Shown here: in pieces, positions 8,152-16,301 of the stretch
Layout: each line of letters begins with the position of its first letter
Position numbering within the stretch: position 1 is the first letter of the stretch
From: Gammaproteobacteria bacterium
Lineage (GTDB): Bacteria > Pseudomonadota > Gammaproteobacteria > Chromatiales > Chromatiaceae
Direction: 5' to 3'
DNA: 36,386 nt
Assembly: GCA_018812525.1 (NCBI GenBank)
Contig: JAHJDE010000045.1
Location: 1-36,386, forward strand
Notes under the pieces: generated by a model
Databases searched by the model: none
What the model was told of the DNA's origin: nothing
Seen by the model: only the letters and a program-made list of their open reading frames with translations
Translations under genes and position numbers: made by a program

Positions 8152-9075
8152 TTATTTTCGACGGGCCTCAGCCGTCGAGGGTGGCAGGGAGTCGATAAGA
8201 CCCTCTCCCAGGAACGCCTGAAGCAGTTCATGGGCGTTCTGGGGGCGTTGTCGGGCTTCGATCTCCATAGACCAGTCGATGGCCTCCAGCATGTGCATCG
8301 GATAACGCTGTTTAAATACGATGGCCGCCGGTTTCAAGGTGTCCTTCGCATGACGCTCGATGGAGGTGGGCGGCGCCTTGCCATCAAGGCAGGTACGCAT
8401 GCTCGCGCCCATGGCATAGACATCACTCCAGGGACCGACCTTGCCCGAGGCGTAATACTGCTCGACCGGCGAATAGCCGGGCGTGACCACGCGACCGGTG
8501 CGCTTGTTGGATTGTTCCAGGAATTCGTGGGCGGCACCAAAATCGAGCAAGAGGGGATTTCCTCCAGGGCGCAGATGGATGTTGCTGGGCTTGATGTCTA
8601 GGTGTAGATGGTTGTGGTCGTGGATCAGGGCCAGGGCGTCCAGGATCGGCGGAAACACGGTCATCATGAAGGTGGTGCTGAGGCCACCGCCGCGTTTACG
8701 GATATAGCCCCCCAGGTTCTTACCCTCCTCATAATCCATGATCAGGTAGGCCGTGTCGTTCTCCAGAAAGAAGTTCCGCACATTGACGATGTTGGGGTGC
8801 TTGAGTTGGCTCAGTACCTTGGCCTCCTGGTAGAACAGCTTCCGCCCCTGGTTGAATGAATCGCGGTTCTCGGGGGCGGTCACTCGCACCAAGGCGTGTC
8901 CCTCATCGCGGGTGGCCAGCTTCTTGGGTAGGTACTCCTTGATGACGACCCTGTCCTGGCTATCCAGGTCCTTGGCGAGGTAGATAAGGCTAAAGCCACC
9001 ACTGGCCATCAGCTTGGTGATCTCAAAGCAATCAATGACGGTCCCCATCGGCAGAGGATTACGGCCGTCAGTCAT
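8152..9075 (-). CDS. Serine/threonine protein kinase (Hanks type)
   Basis: A soluble 307-residue protein that is essentially a single kinase domain. Subdomains in order are the glycine-rich loop ASGGFSLIY (24-32), ATP-anchoring Lys46 in VVIKEY, Glu84 of helix C, catalytic loop HLDIKPSN (158-165), DFG (178-180), and an activation-segment end TPGYSPVEQY (198-207) in place of APE. The usual HRD arginine is Leu159, which suggests activity may not depend on activation-loop phosphorylation. No membrane segment or sensor domain follows. It heads the operon kinase-PP2C-rph-rdgB and is divergent from yicC. Its substrate cannot be deduced; the context suggests RNA or nucleotide metabolism only by association. 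Confidence 0.92.
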   Translation of the reverse strand: MTDGRNPLPMGTVIDCFEITKLMASGGFSLIYLAKDLDSQDRVVIKEYLPKKLATRDEGHALVRVTAPENRDSFNQGRKLFYQEAKVLSQLKHPNIVNVRNFFLENDTAYLIMDYEEGKNLGGYIRKRGGGLSTTFMMTVFPPILDALALIHDHNHLHLDIKPSNIHLRPGGNPLLLDFGAAHEFLEQSNKRTGRVVTPGYSPVEQYYASGKVGPWSDVYAMGASMRTCLDGKAPPTSIERHAKDTLKPAAIVFKQRYPMHMLEAIDWSMEIEARQRPQNAHELLQAFLGEGLIDSLPPSTAEARRK

Positions 9076-9154
9076 GGCACAGAATATAGAGAGGGCGAGG
9101 TTCCATCTTGGTATGATATCAACTTCGTTAAAATTGTAATGTCGAATTCAACGC

Positions 9155-10021
9155 ATGACTCAGAGTATGACCGCCTTTGCGCGCACTGAACGCCGCAATG
9201 TACAGGGCGAGTGGGTCTGGGAGATCCGCTCAGTAAATCACCGCTTCCTGGAAACTTCGGTCCGCCTGCCCGACGAGCTGCGTATGCTGGAATCTGCTGT
9301 CCGAGGGTTGGTGGGCGCCAGGCTAGGCCGAGGCAAGGTTGACTGCAACCTCCGCTACCGCCCCGAACAGGCAGCGCGGCCCGAGATCCAACTGAACCTG
9401 GAGCTGGCCAGGGGAGTCGCTGAGGCTGCAGGGCGCATTTCTGGCCTGACAGATGGCGGCGAAGGACTCACTGCCCTGCAGATCCTGCAGTGGCCTGGGG
9501 TCGTGGAACAGGAGCGTCCCGACATGGCTCCTGTAGGCGAAGCGGCCCTGGACCTCCTCCATACCGCCCTGGATGAACTGACCGAGAATCGGCGGCGCGA
9601 AGGGGCTAAGCTGGCTGCATTGATCCTGTCCCGCTGCGTCACGATGCGGGAGCTGCTCGCGCAGGCAAGGAATCTTGTGCCGGGGATGCTGGAGGCGGTG
9701 AAGGCGCGTTTGCGCCATCGCCTGGGCGACTTGATGGATGCCTTGGAGACGGGACGCCTAGAACAGGAATTGCTTCTGTTGACGCAACGTCTGGACGTGG
9801 ATGAAGAGATAGACCGGCTCCAGACCCACCTGGATGAGATCGCCGCTGTGATGAAACGGAACGAGCCTGTGGGCCGGCGACTGGATTTTCTTATGCAGGA
9901 GTTGAATCGGGAGGCAAACACCCTCACATCCAAGTCATCCGATGTGCGGTTGACGCAATGCGCGGTCGAGATGAAGGTCCTGATCGAACAGATGCGCGAG
10001 CAAATTCAGAATATCGAATAA
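9155..10021 (+). CDS. yicC: YicC family endoribonuclease
   Basis: A 288-residue member of the YicC/YloC family, whose E. coli member is an endoribonuclease involved in small-RNA turnover. The N-terminal YicC domain begins MTQSMTAFAR and carries VWEIRSVNHRFLE and RLGRGKVDCNL. The C-terminal DUF1732 domain has RLDVDEEIDRLQTHLDEI, RRLDFLMQELNREANTL and SKSSDVRLTQCAVEMKVLIE. Both are complete. It precedes gmk by 61 bp, the usual gammaproteobacterial order, and is divergent from the kinase operon across an 80-bp gap that must hold both promoters. Confidence 0.94.
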   Translation: MTQSMTAFARTERRNVQGEWVWEIRSVNHRFLETSVRLPDELRMLESAVRGLVGARLGRGKVDCNLRYRPEQAARPEIQLNLELARGVAEAAGRISGLTDGGEGLTALQILQWPGVVEQERPDMAPVGEAALDLLHTALDELTENRRREGAKLAALILSRCVTMRELLAQARNLVPGMLEAVKARLRHRLGDLMDALETGRLEQELLLLTQRLDVDEEIDRLQTHLDEIAAVMKRNEPVGRRLDFLMQELNREANTLTSKSSDVRLTQCAVEMKVLIEQMREQIQNIE

Positions 10022-10082
10022 GGCAGCTGGAGGTTCCTTGCACCTGCGGCTCCCTCCTTTGCCCTATATGCACTGAGGCCCC

Positions 10083-10718
10083 ATGAACCATTTCACTAAC
10101 CTTCCTCCCACAGGGGGCAGCTTGCTCGTGGTCTCGGCCCCCTCCGGCGCGGGGAAAAGCAGTCTCATCAAGGCGCTTCGCACCACCATGCCGGACGTGG
10201 GTGTCTCGGTATCCCACACCACCCGCGCGATGCGCCCCGGCGAAGTGGACGGGGAGCATTACCACTTCGTTGATGTGCATGCCTTCAGGTCGATAGCAAA
10301 CAATAACGCCTTCGTTGAACACGCCGAGGTCTTCGGCAACCTATACGGAACGGCGAAATCGAGCCTGGAAGGCCCCCTACGCGCGGGGCGCGACCTGATT
10401 CTTGAGATCGACTGGCAAGGTGCCAGGCAAGTCCGGGACGCCTACCCGGAGGCTCTGTCGGTCTTTATCCTTCCCCCCAGCATCGAAACCCTGCGCCATC
10501 GCCTGGAATCGCGCGGCCAGGATAGGCCCGAGACCATTGATCGCCGGATGAGCCAGGCCCGCTCCGAACTATCCCATTGGGCAGAGTTCGACTACCTGAT
10601 CATCAATGATGATTTTGACAAGGCGCTGCAAGAGCTGGGCTGTCTGGTGGCGACCGCTCGTCTGCGCCGCGCCATCCAGTCACCCAGGTGCATCTCCATC
10701 ATTGAACTAGATGGGTAA
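10083..10718 (+). CDS. gmk: Guanylate kinase
   Basis: Converts GMP plus ATP to GDP and ADP, essential for guanine nucleotide supply. The 211 residues include the P-loop VSAPSGAGKSSLI (17-29), the GMP-binding segments SHTTRAMRPGEVDGEHYHFV and LYGTAKSSLEGPLRAG, EIDWQGARQVR, and the lid region RLESRGQDRPETIDRRM. GAGG sits just before the ATG. In many relatives rpoZ and spoT follow. Here the next gene is rpoD and no omega-subunit gene lies in the 75-bp gap. Confidence 0.97.
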   Translation: MNHFTNLPPTGGSLLVVSAPSGAGKSSLIKALRTTMPDVGVSVSHTTRAMRPGEVDGEHYHFVDVHAFRSIANNNAFVEHAEVFGNLYGTAKSSLEGPLRAGRDLILEIDWQGARQVRDAYPEALSVFILPPSIETLRHRLESRGQDRPETIDRRMSQARSELSHWAEFDYLIINDDFDKALQELGCLVATARLRRAIQSPRCISIIELDG

Positions 10719-10727
10719 ATGATCGCG

Positions 10728-10736
10728 TGCTAGAAT
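10728..10736 (+). promoter_or_regulatory. Candidate extended -10 promoter for rpoD
   Basis: TGCTAGAAT fits the extended -10 form TGnTATAAT with one mismatch in the hexamer. It lies about 57 bp before the rpoD ATG. No convincing -35 is present at normal spacing, as expected for extended -10 promoters. Confidence 0.4.
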
Positions 10737-10793
10737 TTCCGATTCACCGCCTCCACCAATTTCTCTATCCCCCCAACTTGATTGAATTTCGAA

Positions 10794-12644
10794 ATGGATA
10801 AGGAAGAACAGACTTCCCAGCTAAAGCAGCTTATCGCCAAGGGTAAGGAACAGGGCTTTCTTACCTACGCCGAGGTCAACGACCACCTCCCCGAGGGCAT
10901 TGTCGAACCGGATCAGATCGAGGACATCATCCGGATGATCAATGACATGGGCATTCAGGTGCTCGAGTCGGTTACCGACGTTGACCCGGAATCCCTCGGG
11001 GACATTGCCTCAACCGATGACGAGGCCGTGGAGGCCGCCGCCGCTGCGCTTGCCTCCGTGGAAAGTGATGTCGGTCGCACTACCGATCCGGTGCGGATGT
11101 ACATGCGCGAAATGGGCACCGTCGAGCTCCTGACCCGAGAGGGCGAGCTTCAGATTGCCAAGCGCATAGAAGACGGACTAAACCAGGTGGCCGCAGCCTT
11201 GGCGGGCTATCCCCAGACCATCCGCACTTTGCTGAACAGCGTCGCCAGTATTGAGGCTGGTGAAACCCGCCTGACGGATGTCATCACCGATTTTATCGAC
11301 CCCAACCAACCCGACACCCTTCCCTCCGCAAACAGCGCCATCAAATCCCAAGGCGATGGCGAGGAAGCTACTAACGGCGATGGCGACACGGAAGAGGATG
11401 ACGATGACAGCGACTCTTCCACAGTCGATAAGTCACTCGATCCCGAGCAGGTGGCTGCCAAGGTAAACCACCTAACCACACTTTATGACGCCTGGATCGA
11501 ATTGCAAAAACAGCGGGGCGCCAAGGACGAACAGACCACCATCGCGCTGAGCAAAGTGGTCGAGTCCTTCCTCGAATTCAAGCTGGTGCCGCTGTATTCT
11601 CTACAGCTTACTAGTCAATTGAGGGGCGTGGTGGAACGCATTCGTGAGCACGAGCGCACCATCATGACACTGAGCATTGACCGTGCCGGCATGCCACGCA
11701 AGACCTTCATCACCTCGTTCCCTGACAACGAAACCAATCTGGACTGGGTATCGAAGCAGATCGGCGCAACCGGTGCTTTCACCGTAAAGTTGCAAGGCTA
11801 CGCCGACGACATCCTGCGCGCCCAGAAGAAGCTGAGGGAGATTGAGCAAGACTCCGGCCTCACCATCGGTGACATCAAGGAGATTAACCGCCGCATGTCC
11901 ATCGGCGAGGCCAAGGCACGTCGTGCCAAGAAGGAGATGGTGGAGGCCAACTTGCGACTGGTCATCTCCATCGCCAAGAAGTACACCAACCGCGGCCTGC
12001 AGTTCCTCGACCTCATCCAGGAAGGCAACATCGGCCTGATGAAGGCGGTGGACAAGTTCGAATACCGGCGCGGCTACAAGTTCTCGACCTATGCCACTTG
12101 GTGGATCCGGCAGGCCATCACCCGCTCCATTGCCGACCAGGCACGCACCATCCGCATACCGGTGCATATGATAGAGACCATCAACAAGCTCAATCGCATC
12201 TCCCGCCAGATCGTGCAGGAGCAGGGGCGAGATCCCACACCGGAAGAGCTGGCCGAAAAGATGGACATGCCGGAAGACAAAATTCGTAAGGTGCTGAAGA
12301 TCGCCAAGGAGCCTATCTCCATGGAAACGCCCATCGGTGACGACGAGGACTCCCATCTTGGGGACTTCATCGAAGACGCCAGCGTGACCACGCCCATCGA
12401 TTCGGCTACCATGGAAGGCCTGCGGGAAGCGACGCAGAACATGCTGAGCAGCCTGACCTCCCGTGAGGCCAAGGTACTGCGCATGCGTTTTGGGATCGAC
12501 ATGAATACCGACCATACCCTGGAAGAGGTCGGCAAGCAGTTCGATGTCACCCGCGAGCGTATCCGTCAGATCGAGGCCAAGGCCTTGCGCAAACTGCGCC
12601 ACCCCTCCCGCTCAGAGAAGCTGCGCAGCTTCCTGGACGAGTAA
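10794..12644 (+). CDS. rpoD: RNA polymerase principal sigma factor (sigma-70)
   Basis: Directs core polymerase to housekeeping promoters. The 616 residues compare with 613 in E. coli. Region 1.1 runs from [14 protein letters not shown] to about residue 80. Region 1.2 has [23 protein letters not shown] non-conserved region follows, with an acidic stretch ([10 protein letters not shown]). Regions 2.1-2.4 include [29 protein letters not shown] and [14 protein letters not shown], region 3 has [16 protein letters not shown], and region 4.2 has [20 protein letters not shown]. The ATG at 10794 gives the family N-terminus; a TTG at 10782 would add four residues. Neither is preceded by a purine-rich ribosome site. 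tRNA-Ile2 follows 31 bp after the stop. Confidence 0.97.
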   Translation: MDKEEQTSQLKQLIAKGKEQGFLTYAEVNDHLPEGIVEPDQIEDIIRMINDMGIQVLESVTDVDPESLGDIASTDDEAVEAAAAALASVESDVGRTTDPVRMYMREMGTVELLTREGELQIAKRIEDGLNQVAAALAGYPQTIRTLLNSVASIEAGETRLTDVITDFIDPNQPDTLPSANSAIKSQGDGEEATNGDGDTEEDDDDSDSSTVDKSLDPEQVAAKVNHLTTLYDAWIELQKQRGAKDEQTTIALSKVVESFLEFKLVPLYSLQLTSQLRGVVERIREHERTIMTLSIDRAGMPRKTFITSFPDNETNLDWVSKQIGATGAFTVKLQGYADDILRAQKKLREIEQDSGLTIGDIKEINRRMSIGEAKARRAKKEMVEANLRLVISIAKKYTNRGLQFLDLIQEGNIGLMKAVDKFEYRRGYKFSTYATWWIRQAITRSIADQARTIRIPVHMIETINKLNRISRQIVQEQGRDPTPEELAEKMDMPEDKIRKVLKIAKEPISMETPIGDDEDSHLGDFIEDASVTTPIDSATMEGLREATQNMLSSLTSREAKVLRMRFGIDMNTDHTLEEVGKQFDVTRERIRQIEAKALRKLRHPSRSEKLRSFLDE

Positions 12645-12675
12645 CCGGCCTCCACCCGCAGTAATCGGATCAGAC

Positions 12676-12752
12676 GGGCCCTTAGCTCAGCCGGTTAGAG
12701 CAGGCGACTCATAATCGCTTGGTCGAAGGTTCAAGTCCTTCAGGGCCCACCA
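12676..12752 (+). tRNA. tRNA-Ile2 (anticodon CAT, lysidine-modified)
   Basis: A full cloverleaf with acceptor GGGCCCT/AGGGCCC, discriminator A and encoded CCA (12750-12752). The anticodon loop CTCATAA reads CAT. The flanking GCAGGCGACTCATAATCGC is the same as in the E. coli ileX tRNA rather than elongator or initiator Met tRNAs. The C34 is therefore expected to be changed to lysidine by TilS so that it reads AUA isoleucine codons. It probably shares transcription with rpoD. Confidence 0.93.
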
Positions 12753-12761
12753 CCAACATAA

Positions 12762-12789
12762 CCACAACCGTTTTCGGCTGGGTTTTTTT
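12762..12789 (+). terminator. Weak intrinsic terminator after tRNA-Ile2
   Basis: An imperfect stem around CCG-TTTT-CGG is followed directly by a run of seven T (12783-12789). The T-tract is good and the stem is interrupted by mismatches. It is placed where rpoD and tRNA-Ile2 transcription should end. Confidence 0.4.
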
Positions 12790-13185
12790 CTTGTCTGCTC
12801 GCACGGATTCCCGCGTGTTCGCGGGGGTTCCTGCGAAAGCCTGTGGACTTGGCAGATCGGTCACAAAATGGGTTCGGGACCATTCTCCACACTCTCCTGG
12901 CCATTCTTCTCTCCGGTATTGCGCTTGGTCTCGGGCCGGAAGTCCCGTGCAGCCTGAATGATGCTTTTTTGTCTCTGGAGTGAGTTCTAGTTTCATGCGC
13001 CGTCACATAACAGATCCGCACCCAATATTCACGGCATTATATTTTGCCGACCGCCCAAGGCGAAATTGACCACCCGAAAAGCCTTCGGTTTCGGACCTAT
13101 CACGCACTGGAAGTGGCCTTGTATCATACCCTGGGCGCCCTGCCTGAACCGGAAATTACCCACAGATTTTTCTGAAGAGCCCAAT
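12790..13185. other. Gene-free interval with a REP-like palindrome
   Basis: No credible reading frame was found here. CCCGCG (12810-12815) and CGCGGG (12820-12825) form a GC-rich hairpin that resembles a REP unit, closely following the tRNA-Ile2 terminator. A second small hairpin, CGGCA/TGCCG, lies near 13032-13050. The rest shows no structure that I can name. Confidence 0.5.
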
Positions 13186-13191
13186 ATATTA

Positions 13192-13338
13192 ACTGAAGTT
13201 TCACCGTTTTAAGGGGGGGTGGTGGGCAGGTAGAGGGATTATTCATTGGGTTTGCCTCTTTGACGGCAAACCGCATTGAAATTCCCTCCAGCCAAGCCCT
13301 TGCGCCATCGACCATAACGAAAACGGTGAAACTTCAGT
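13192..13338. mobile_element. MITE-like element, 147 bp, with 19-bp terminal inverted repeats
   Basis: ACTGAAGTTTCACCGTTTT (13192-13210) is repeated exactly in inverted form at 13320-13338. The hexamer ATATTA directly flanks both ends (13186-13191 and 13339-13344), as expected for a target-site duplication. The interior encodes no transposase. It holds a nested palindrome, GGTTTGCC...GGCAAACC, inside AGGGA...TCCCT. The element is therefore a small non-autonomous transposon-like insertion. It lies eight bases after the stop codon of the glycosyltransferase at 13347-14459. I cannot name the parent transposon family. Confidence 0.8.
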
Positions 13339-13346
13339 ATATTAAG

Positions 13347-14459
13347 TCAGGACCTTATCAAATCACGGAGAAGTGTTTCGGTCTTATCCAGCATGGCTCT
13401 TAGACTAAACTGTTCAAGTACATGTAGCTTCGCTTCCGCCCCCATCCTTTTGGCATCAGCAGGATTGGTAGCCATGCGCACCAACCCATCCCTAATTGCC
13501 TCCGGATTTTCAACTGGCACCAAAATCCCTGTTTTCTCATGGAGAATCAATTCGGGAACTCCCCCAACAGACGTAGCCACAACCGCTAAGCCCATGCCAA
13601 GTGCCTGTGTTATTGCCTGGGGCACCCCTTCTGATCTCGAAGTTAATAAAAAGGTATCAGAGGCTCTCATCAGTTCCGGAATATCTTCTCTATAACCAGT
13701 AAAAGTTACAGATTGAGAAATACCCAATTCATGCCCAAAGTTTTCCATCTCGTCACGGATTGGTCCATCTCCAACAACCAGTAAATGCGCATTAGGGATC
13801 TGTTCAAGCAAAAGCTTGTGTGCTTCCAGTGCTGTCACATGTCGTTTAACAGAACGAATGATGCCTACCATCAGAATCAGAAATTTATCTTCACTAATGC
13901 CGAGGTCATGCCGCACTTTTTCTCGTGAAAGATTTGCCTTAAATTTTTCAAAATCAATACCCGTTGGAATATTGGTGACATGTTCCAGCGGGAAGCCACA
14001 GCCTTCAACTAATTGGGTGCGCATCGCCATTCCACAACTCACTATCTGATCTGGAAGATAGTGTACGAAATTTAGCCAATTCCTTCGGAGTGGTATATTC
14101 AGATGTCGTGTGCGAATGAGGATTGGTGTTCGCGCAAATTTGGCTGCAATGGCTCCTATCCAACTATCAATCCCGCTGTGGGTGTTAACCACCTGGATTG
14201 ATTCACGACGCAGGTATCTTGCAAGGGCAAATATTGACGCCAGGTCAAAGGTGCGACGCATTGGAAGCAGCAGCACGGGGACACCGATTTGTTCTGCCCT
14301 TTTGGCTATCTGGCACTGGGGCCTGGTAGCCAAAACCATGTGGTGGCCCCTCTCCGCCATGCCGGCCATCTCACTAATGATACGGCGCTCCTGGCCGCCC
14401 CAACCATCCGACCATTCAGTATGAAGTATCCGATATTTCGTATTGCTGGTTTTATCCAT
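13347..14459 (-). CDS. Glycosyltransferase family 4 protein (GT-B fold)
   Basis: A retaining GT4-type transferase expected to add a sugar from a nucleotide donor to LPS core or a related surface glycan. The N-terminal domain has ILHTEWSDGWGGQERRI with the acceptor-side Gly pair and VVNTHSGIDSWIGAI. The C-terminal donor domain has FLILMVGIIRSVKRH, HLLVVGDGPIRDEME and the EX7E-type segment TSRSEGVPQAITQALGMGLAVV. The ATG at 14459 (370 residues) starts four bases after the upstream stop. An ATG at 14498 would overlap that gene by 35 bp. The DNA is visibly more AT-rich than the neighbouring waa genes, which suggests later acquisition. The sugar specificity is unknown. Confidence 0.88.
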   Translation of the reverse strand: MDKTSNTKYRILHTEWSDGWGGQERRIISEMAGMAERGHHMVLATRPQCQIAKRAEQIGVPVLLLPMRRTFDLASIFALARYLRRESIQVVNTHSGIDSWIGAIAAKFARTPILIRTRHLNIPLRRNWLNFVHYLPDQIVSCGMAMRTQLVEGCGFPLEHVTNIPTGIDFEKFKANLSREKVRHDLGISEDKFLILMVGIIRSVKRHVTALEAHKLLLEQIPNAHLLVVGDGPIRDEMENFGHELGISQSVTFTGYREDIPELMRASDTFLLTSRSEGVPQAITQALGMGLAVVATSVGGVPELILHEKTGILVPVENPEAIRDGLVRMATNPADAKRMGAEAKLHVLEQFSLRAMLDKTETLLRDLIRS

Positions 14460-14463
14460 AGGA

Positions 14464-15246
14464 TTATTGTGCTGCTTCAACTTCGCTTGATTTGACATGT
14501 TTGAGATACAGCGCCCTCAGTTTGGCGTACTTCATGTGGCTATTGAAGCAGCCCGATGCGATATGAACCAGGCCGGGAACACCGTCTCTGAATCCCATAC
14601 GCAAAAGGTACATCTTCAAGAAACGCAACAACGGGCTCAGCAACAACTTATCCAACCCAGCTCTTTTTCCCTTTTCGAACAGGGCACGTGCTTGCAGGCT
14701 TGTGTATCGGTTCTGCTTGTCGAGGTATTGCTCCAGTGTTTCTTCTGATTCATGCATGAGATCACCGGTCAATTCCCCCCCCTGCCGGGAAGTTTCTACC
14801 TTTTCATGCACCGGATCTAGGCTCCATTGAGCATGGTTTCGATTGAACAGCCGTGGGGACCAGTCTGGATAACCCTCTCCATGGCGCAGCCAGCGGCCCA
14901 TGAATTTGTTGCAGCGAGGCATTTGGTAGATCTGGAAGCGGGGATCGGCAAGCGTATGGAGAATGGACTGACGTAGGGGTTCGCTCACCCACTCGTCAGC
15001 ATCGATACAGAGTACCCAGTCGTTGGCGGCCTGAGTGACGGCGAAGTTCTTCTGAGGGCCATAGCCAAGCCAAGGCTGATGGATTACCCGGCAACCCCGA
15101 GATTCGGCCAAGGCCTGGGTTCCATCCGTGCTGCCTGAGTCCACGACCAGAATCTCGTCGACAAAATCGAGGCTATCCAGGCAGCCTGAGAGACGCCTCG
15201 CTTCATTGAGGGTGATGATGACGGCGGAAAGGGGCTGTCTGTTCAT
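14464..15246 (-). CDS. Glycosyltransferase family 2 protein (WaaE/KdtX-like, LPS core)
   Basis: An inverting GT2 enzyme of 260 residues. The N-terminal nucleotide-sugar domain shows LSAVIITLNEARRLSGCL, EILVVDSGSTDGT and the metal-binding CIDADEW. It also has the WaaE-type segments YGPQKNFAV, GYPDWSPRLFNRNHAQW and VHEKVE. WaaE enzymes add glucose to the first heptose of the LPS inner core, and the neighbouring heptosyltransferases support such a role. The C-terminal LLRFLKMYLLRMGFRDGVPG part is probably membrane-associated. The start overlaps the waaC stop as ATGA, so translation is coupled. Confidence 0.9.
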   Translation of the reverse strand: MNRQPLSAVIITLNEARRLSGCLDSLDFVDEILVVDSGSTDGTQALAESRGCRVIHQPWLGYGPQKNFAVTQAANDWVLCIDADEWVSEPLRQSILHTLADPRFQIYQMPRCNKFMGRWLRHGEGYPDWSPRLFNRNHAQWSLDPVHEKVETSRQGGELTGDLMHESEETLEQYLDKQNRYTSLQARALFEKGKRAGLDKLLLSPLLRFLKMYLLRMGFRDGVPGLVHIASGCFNSHMKYAKLRALYLKHVKSSEVEAAQ

Positions 15247-16301
15247 GATCCGCTATTTTGCCCCATCTGGATCGAGAGGGCTTCCCATACCTGTTCAGGA
15301 GGGAGGCTGCTGAAGCAGGGGGGATGGATTTCCTGAGAATAGAGATCGCCGTCCTGACAAGGTACGGGTTTACATCTTCGGGAAAGGCAGGGAGCGCAGG
15401 GGAATTCCACCGCCAAATTTCGCTGCCTCAGGCCAACGGCGCCGGTCAGGTCTGTTGAGGTCGGTCCGTAAAGGGTTACGGCGGGGCGCCCCAAGGCTGC
15501 CGCCATATGGGCCAAGCCGGAATCCACCCCGACCACGGCGGTGGCCCCAGCCAACAATTGCGCCATACCGTTCAGATCCTGGCGCGTCGCAAGTTCGCCG
15601 CCCGCCAGGGCGATCAGGCGCTCGGCACGCAATCGCTCCTCCGGGGTATGCCAGGGCCAGATCACCCGATGGCTCGCCTTCGCCGCCAATATTGCCAGCA
15701 CTGACCAATAGGCTTCGGGCCAATGCTTGGTGGGCCAGGTAGTGGCATGGAGAAAGACCAGGTAAGGAAGCTGCGCCTCTTCTTTGCTCGCGGTGAGCGG
15801 GAGACGAATGCCGTAATCAAGGCAGGTCGAATCAAATACATAGCCCAGTGCCTGGGCGAACAAACGGCGGTTGCGCTCAACGGCATGTAGCCTTCTGGAA
15901 ACAGGGTATCGCTGCGGATAGGTCAAGGCGGCCCAGGGATCGCGGACAGACCGCCAATCAAATCCGGCTCTTGGTCCCAAAGCGAACACCCCTGGCAGTG
16001 CACTCTTAAAGAACAGTCCCTGTGCATCGATGATGAGATCGTAGTGCTCAAGGCGCAACGCTTGAAAAAAGCGGCCGATTTCACCAGAGGACCAGGTCTT
16101 GCGCCAGTTCTGTCGCCAGCGGCGCAGGGCGATGGGGATGACGCGATCCACGGTCGGATGCCATTTGGGGATGGCGCCAAAGGTCTCTTCCACCAACCAG
16201 TCAAAGCGGATCCCTGGAATTGCCTTGGCGGCATCTGTCAGTGCTGGCAGGGCGTGGATCAGGTCGCCCAGGGAGGAGGTCTTGAGCAGCAGGACCTTCA
16301 T
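15243..16301 (-). CDS. waaC: Lipopolysaccharide heptosyltransferase I
   Basis: A GT9 enzyme that transfers the first L-glycero-D-manno-heptose to Kdo2-lipid A on the cytoplasmic face of the inner membrane. The N-terminus MKVLLLKTSSLGDLIHALPA is the WaaC hallmark. Further matches are FDWLVEETFGAIPKWHP, YDLIIDAQGLFFKSAL, RDPWAALTY, the donor-binding LHATTWPTKHWPE, and GVDSGLAHMAAALGRPAVTLYGPT. The ATG at 16301 gives 352 residues; an upstream in-frame ATG (16403) would add 34 non-family residues inside waaF. It overlaps waaF (ATGA) at its start and the GT2 gene at its end. The C-terminus carries a cysteine-rich segment (CAPCLSRRCKPVPC) like that in WaaF. Confidence 0.94.
   Translation of the reverse strand: MKVLLLKTSSLGDLIHALPALTDAAKAIPGIRFDWLVEETFGAIPKWHPTVDRVIPIALRRWRQNWRKTWSSGEIGRFFQALRLEHYDLIIDAQGLFFKSALPGVFALGPRAGFDWRSVRDPWAALTYPQRYPVSRRLHAVERNRRLFAQALGYVFDSTCLDYGIRLPLTASKEEAQLPYLVFLHATTWPTKHWPEAYWSVLAILAAKASHRVIWPWHTPEERLRAERLIALAGGELATRQDLNGMAQLLAGATAVVGVDSGLAHMAAALGRPAVTLYGPTSTDLTGAVGLRQRNLAVEFPCAPCLSRRCKPVPCQDGDLYSQEIHPPCFSSLPPEQVWEALSIQMGQNSGS

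Noticed and set aside
11601-12602. 333-residue frame opposite rpoD
   Set aside because: Antisense shadow of conserved sigma regions; no recognisable domain.
12709-12996. 95-residue minus-strand frame ending GPEGLEPSTKRL
   Set aside because: Its C-terminus is the antisense of tRNA-Ile2, a well-known type of spurious frame, and the rest has no family resemblance.
13124-13315. 63-residue minus-strand frame across the MITE
   Set aside because: It spans a terminal repeat and the palindromic interior, has no ribosome site and no family match.
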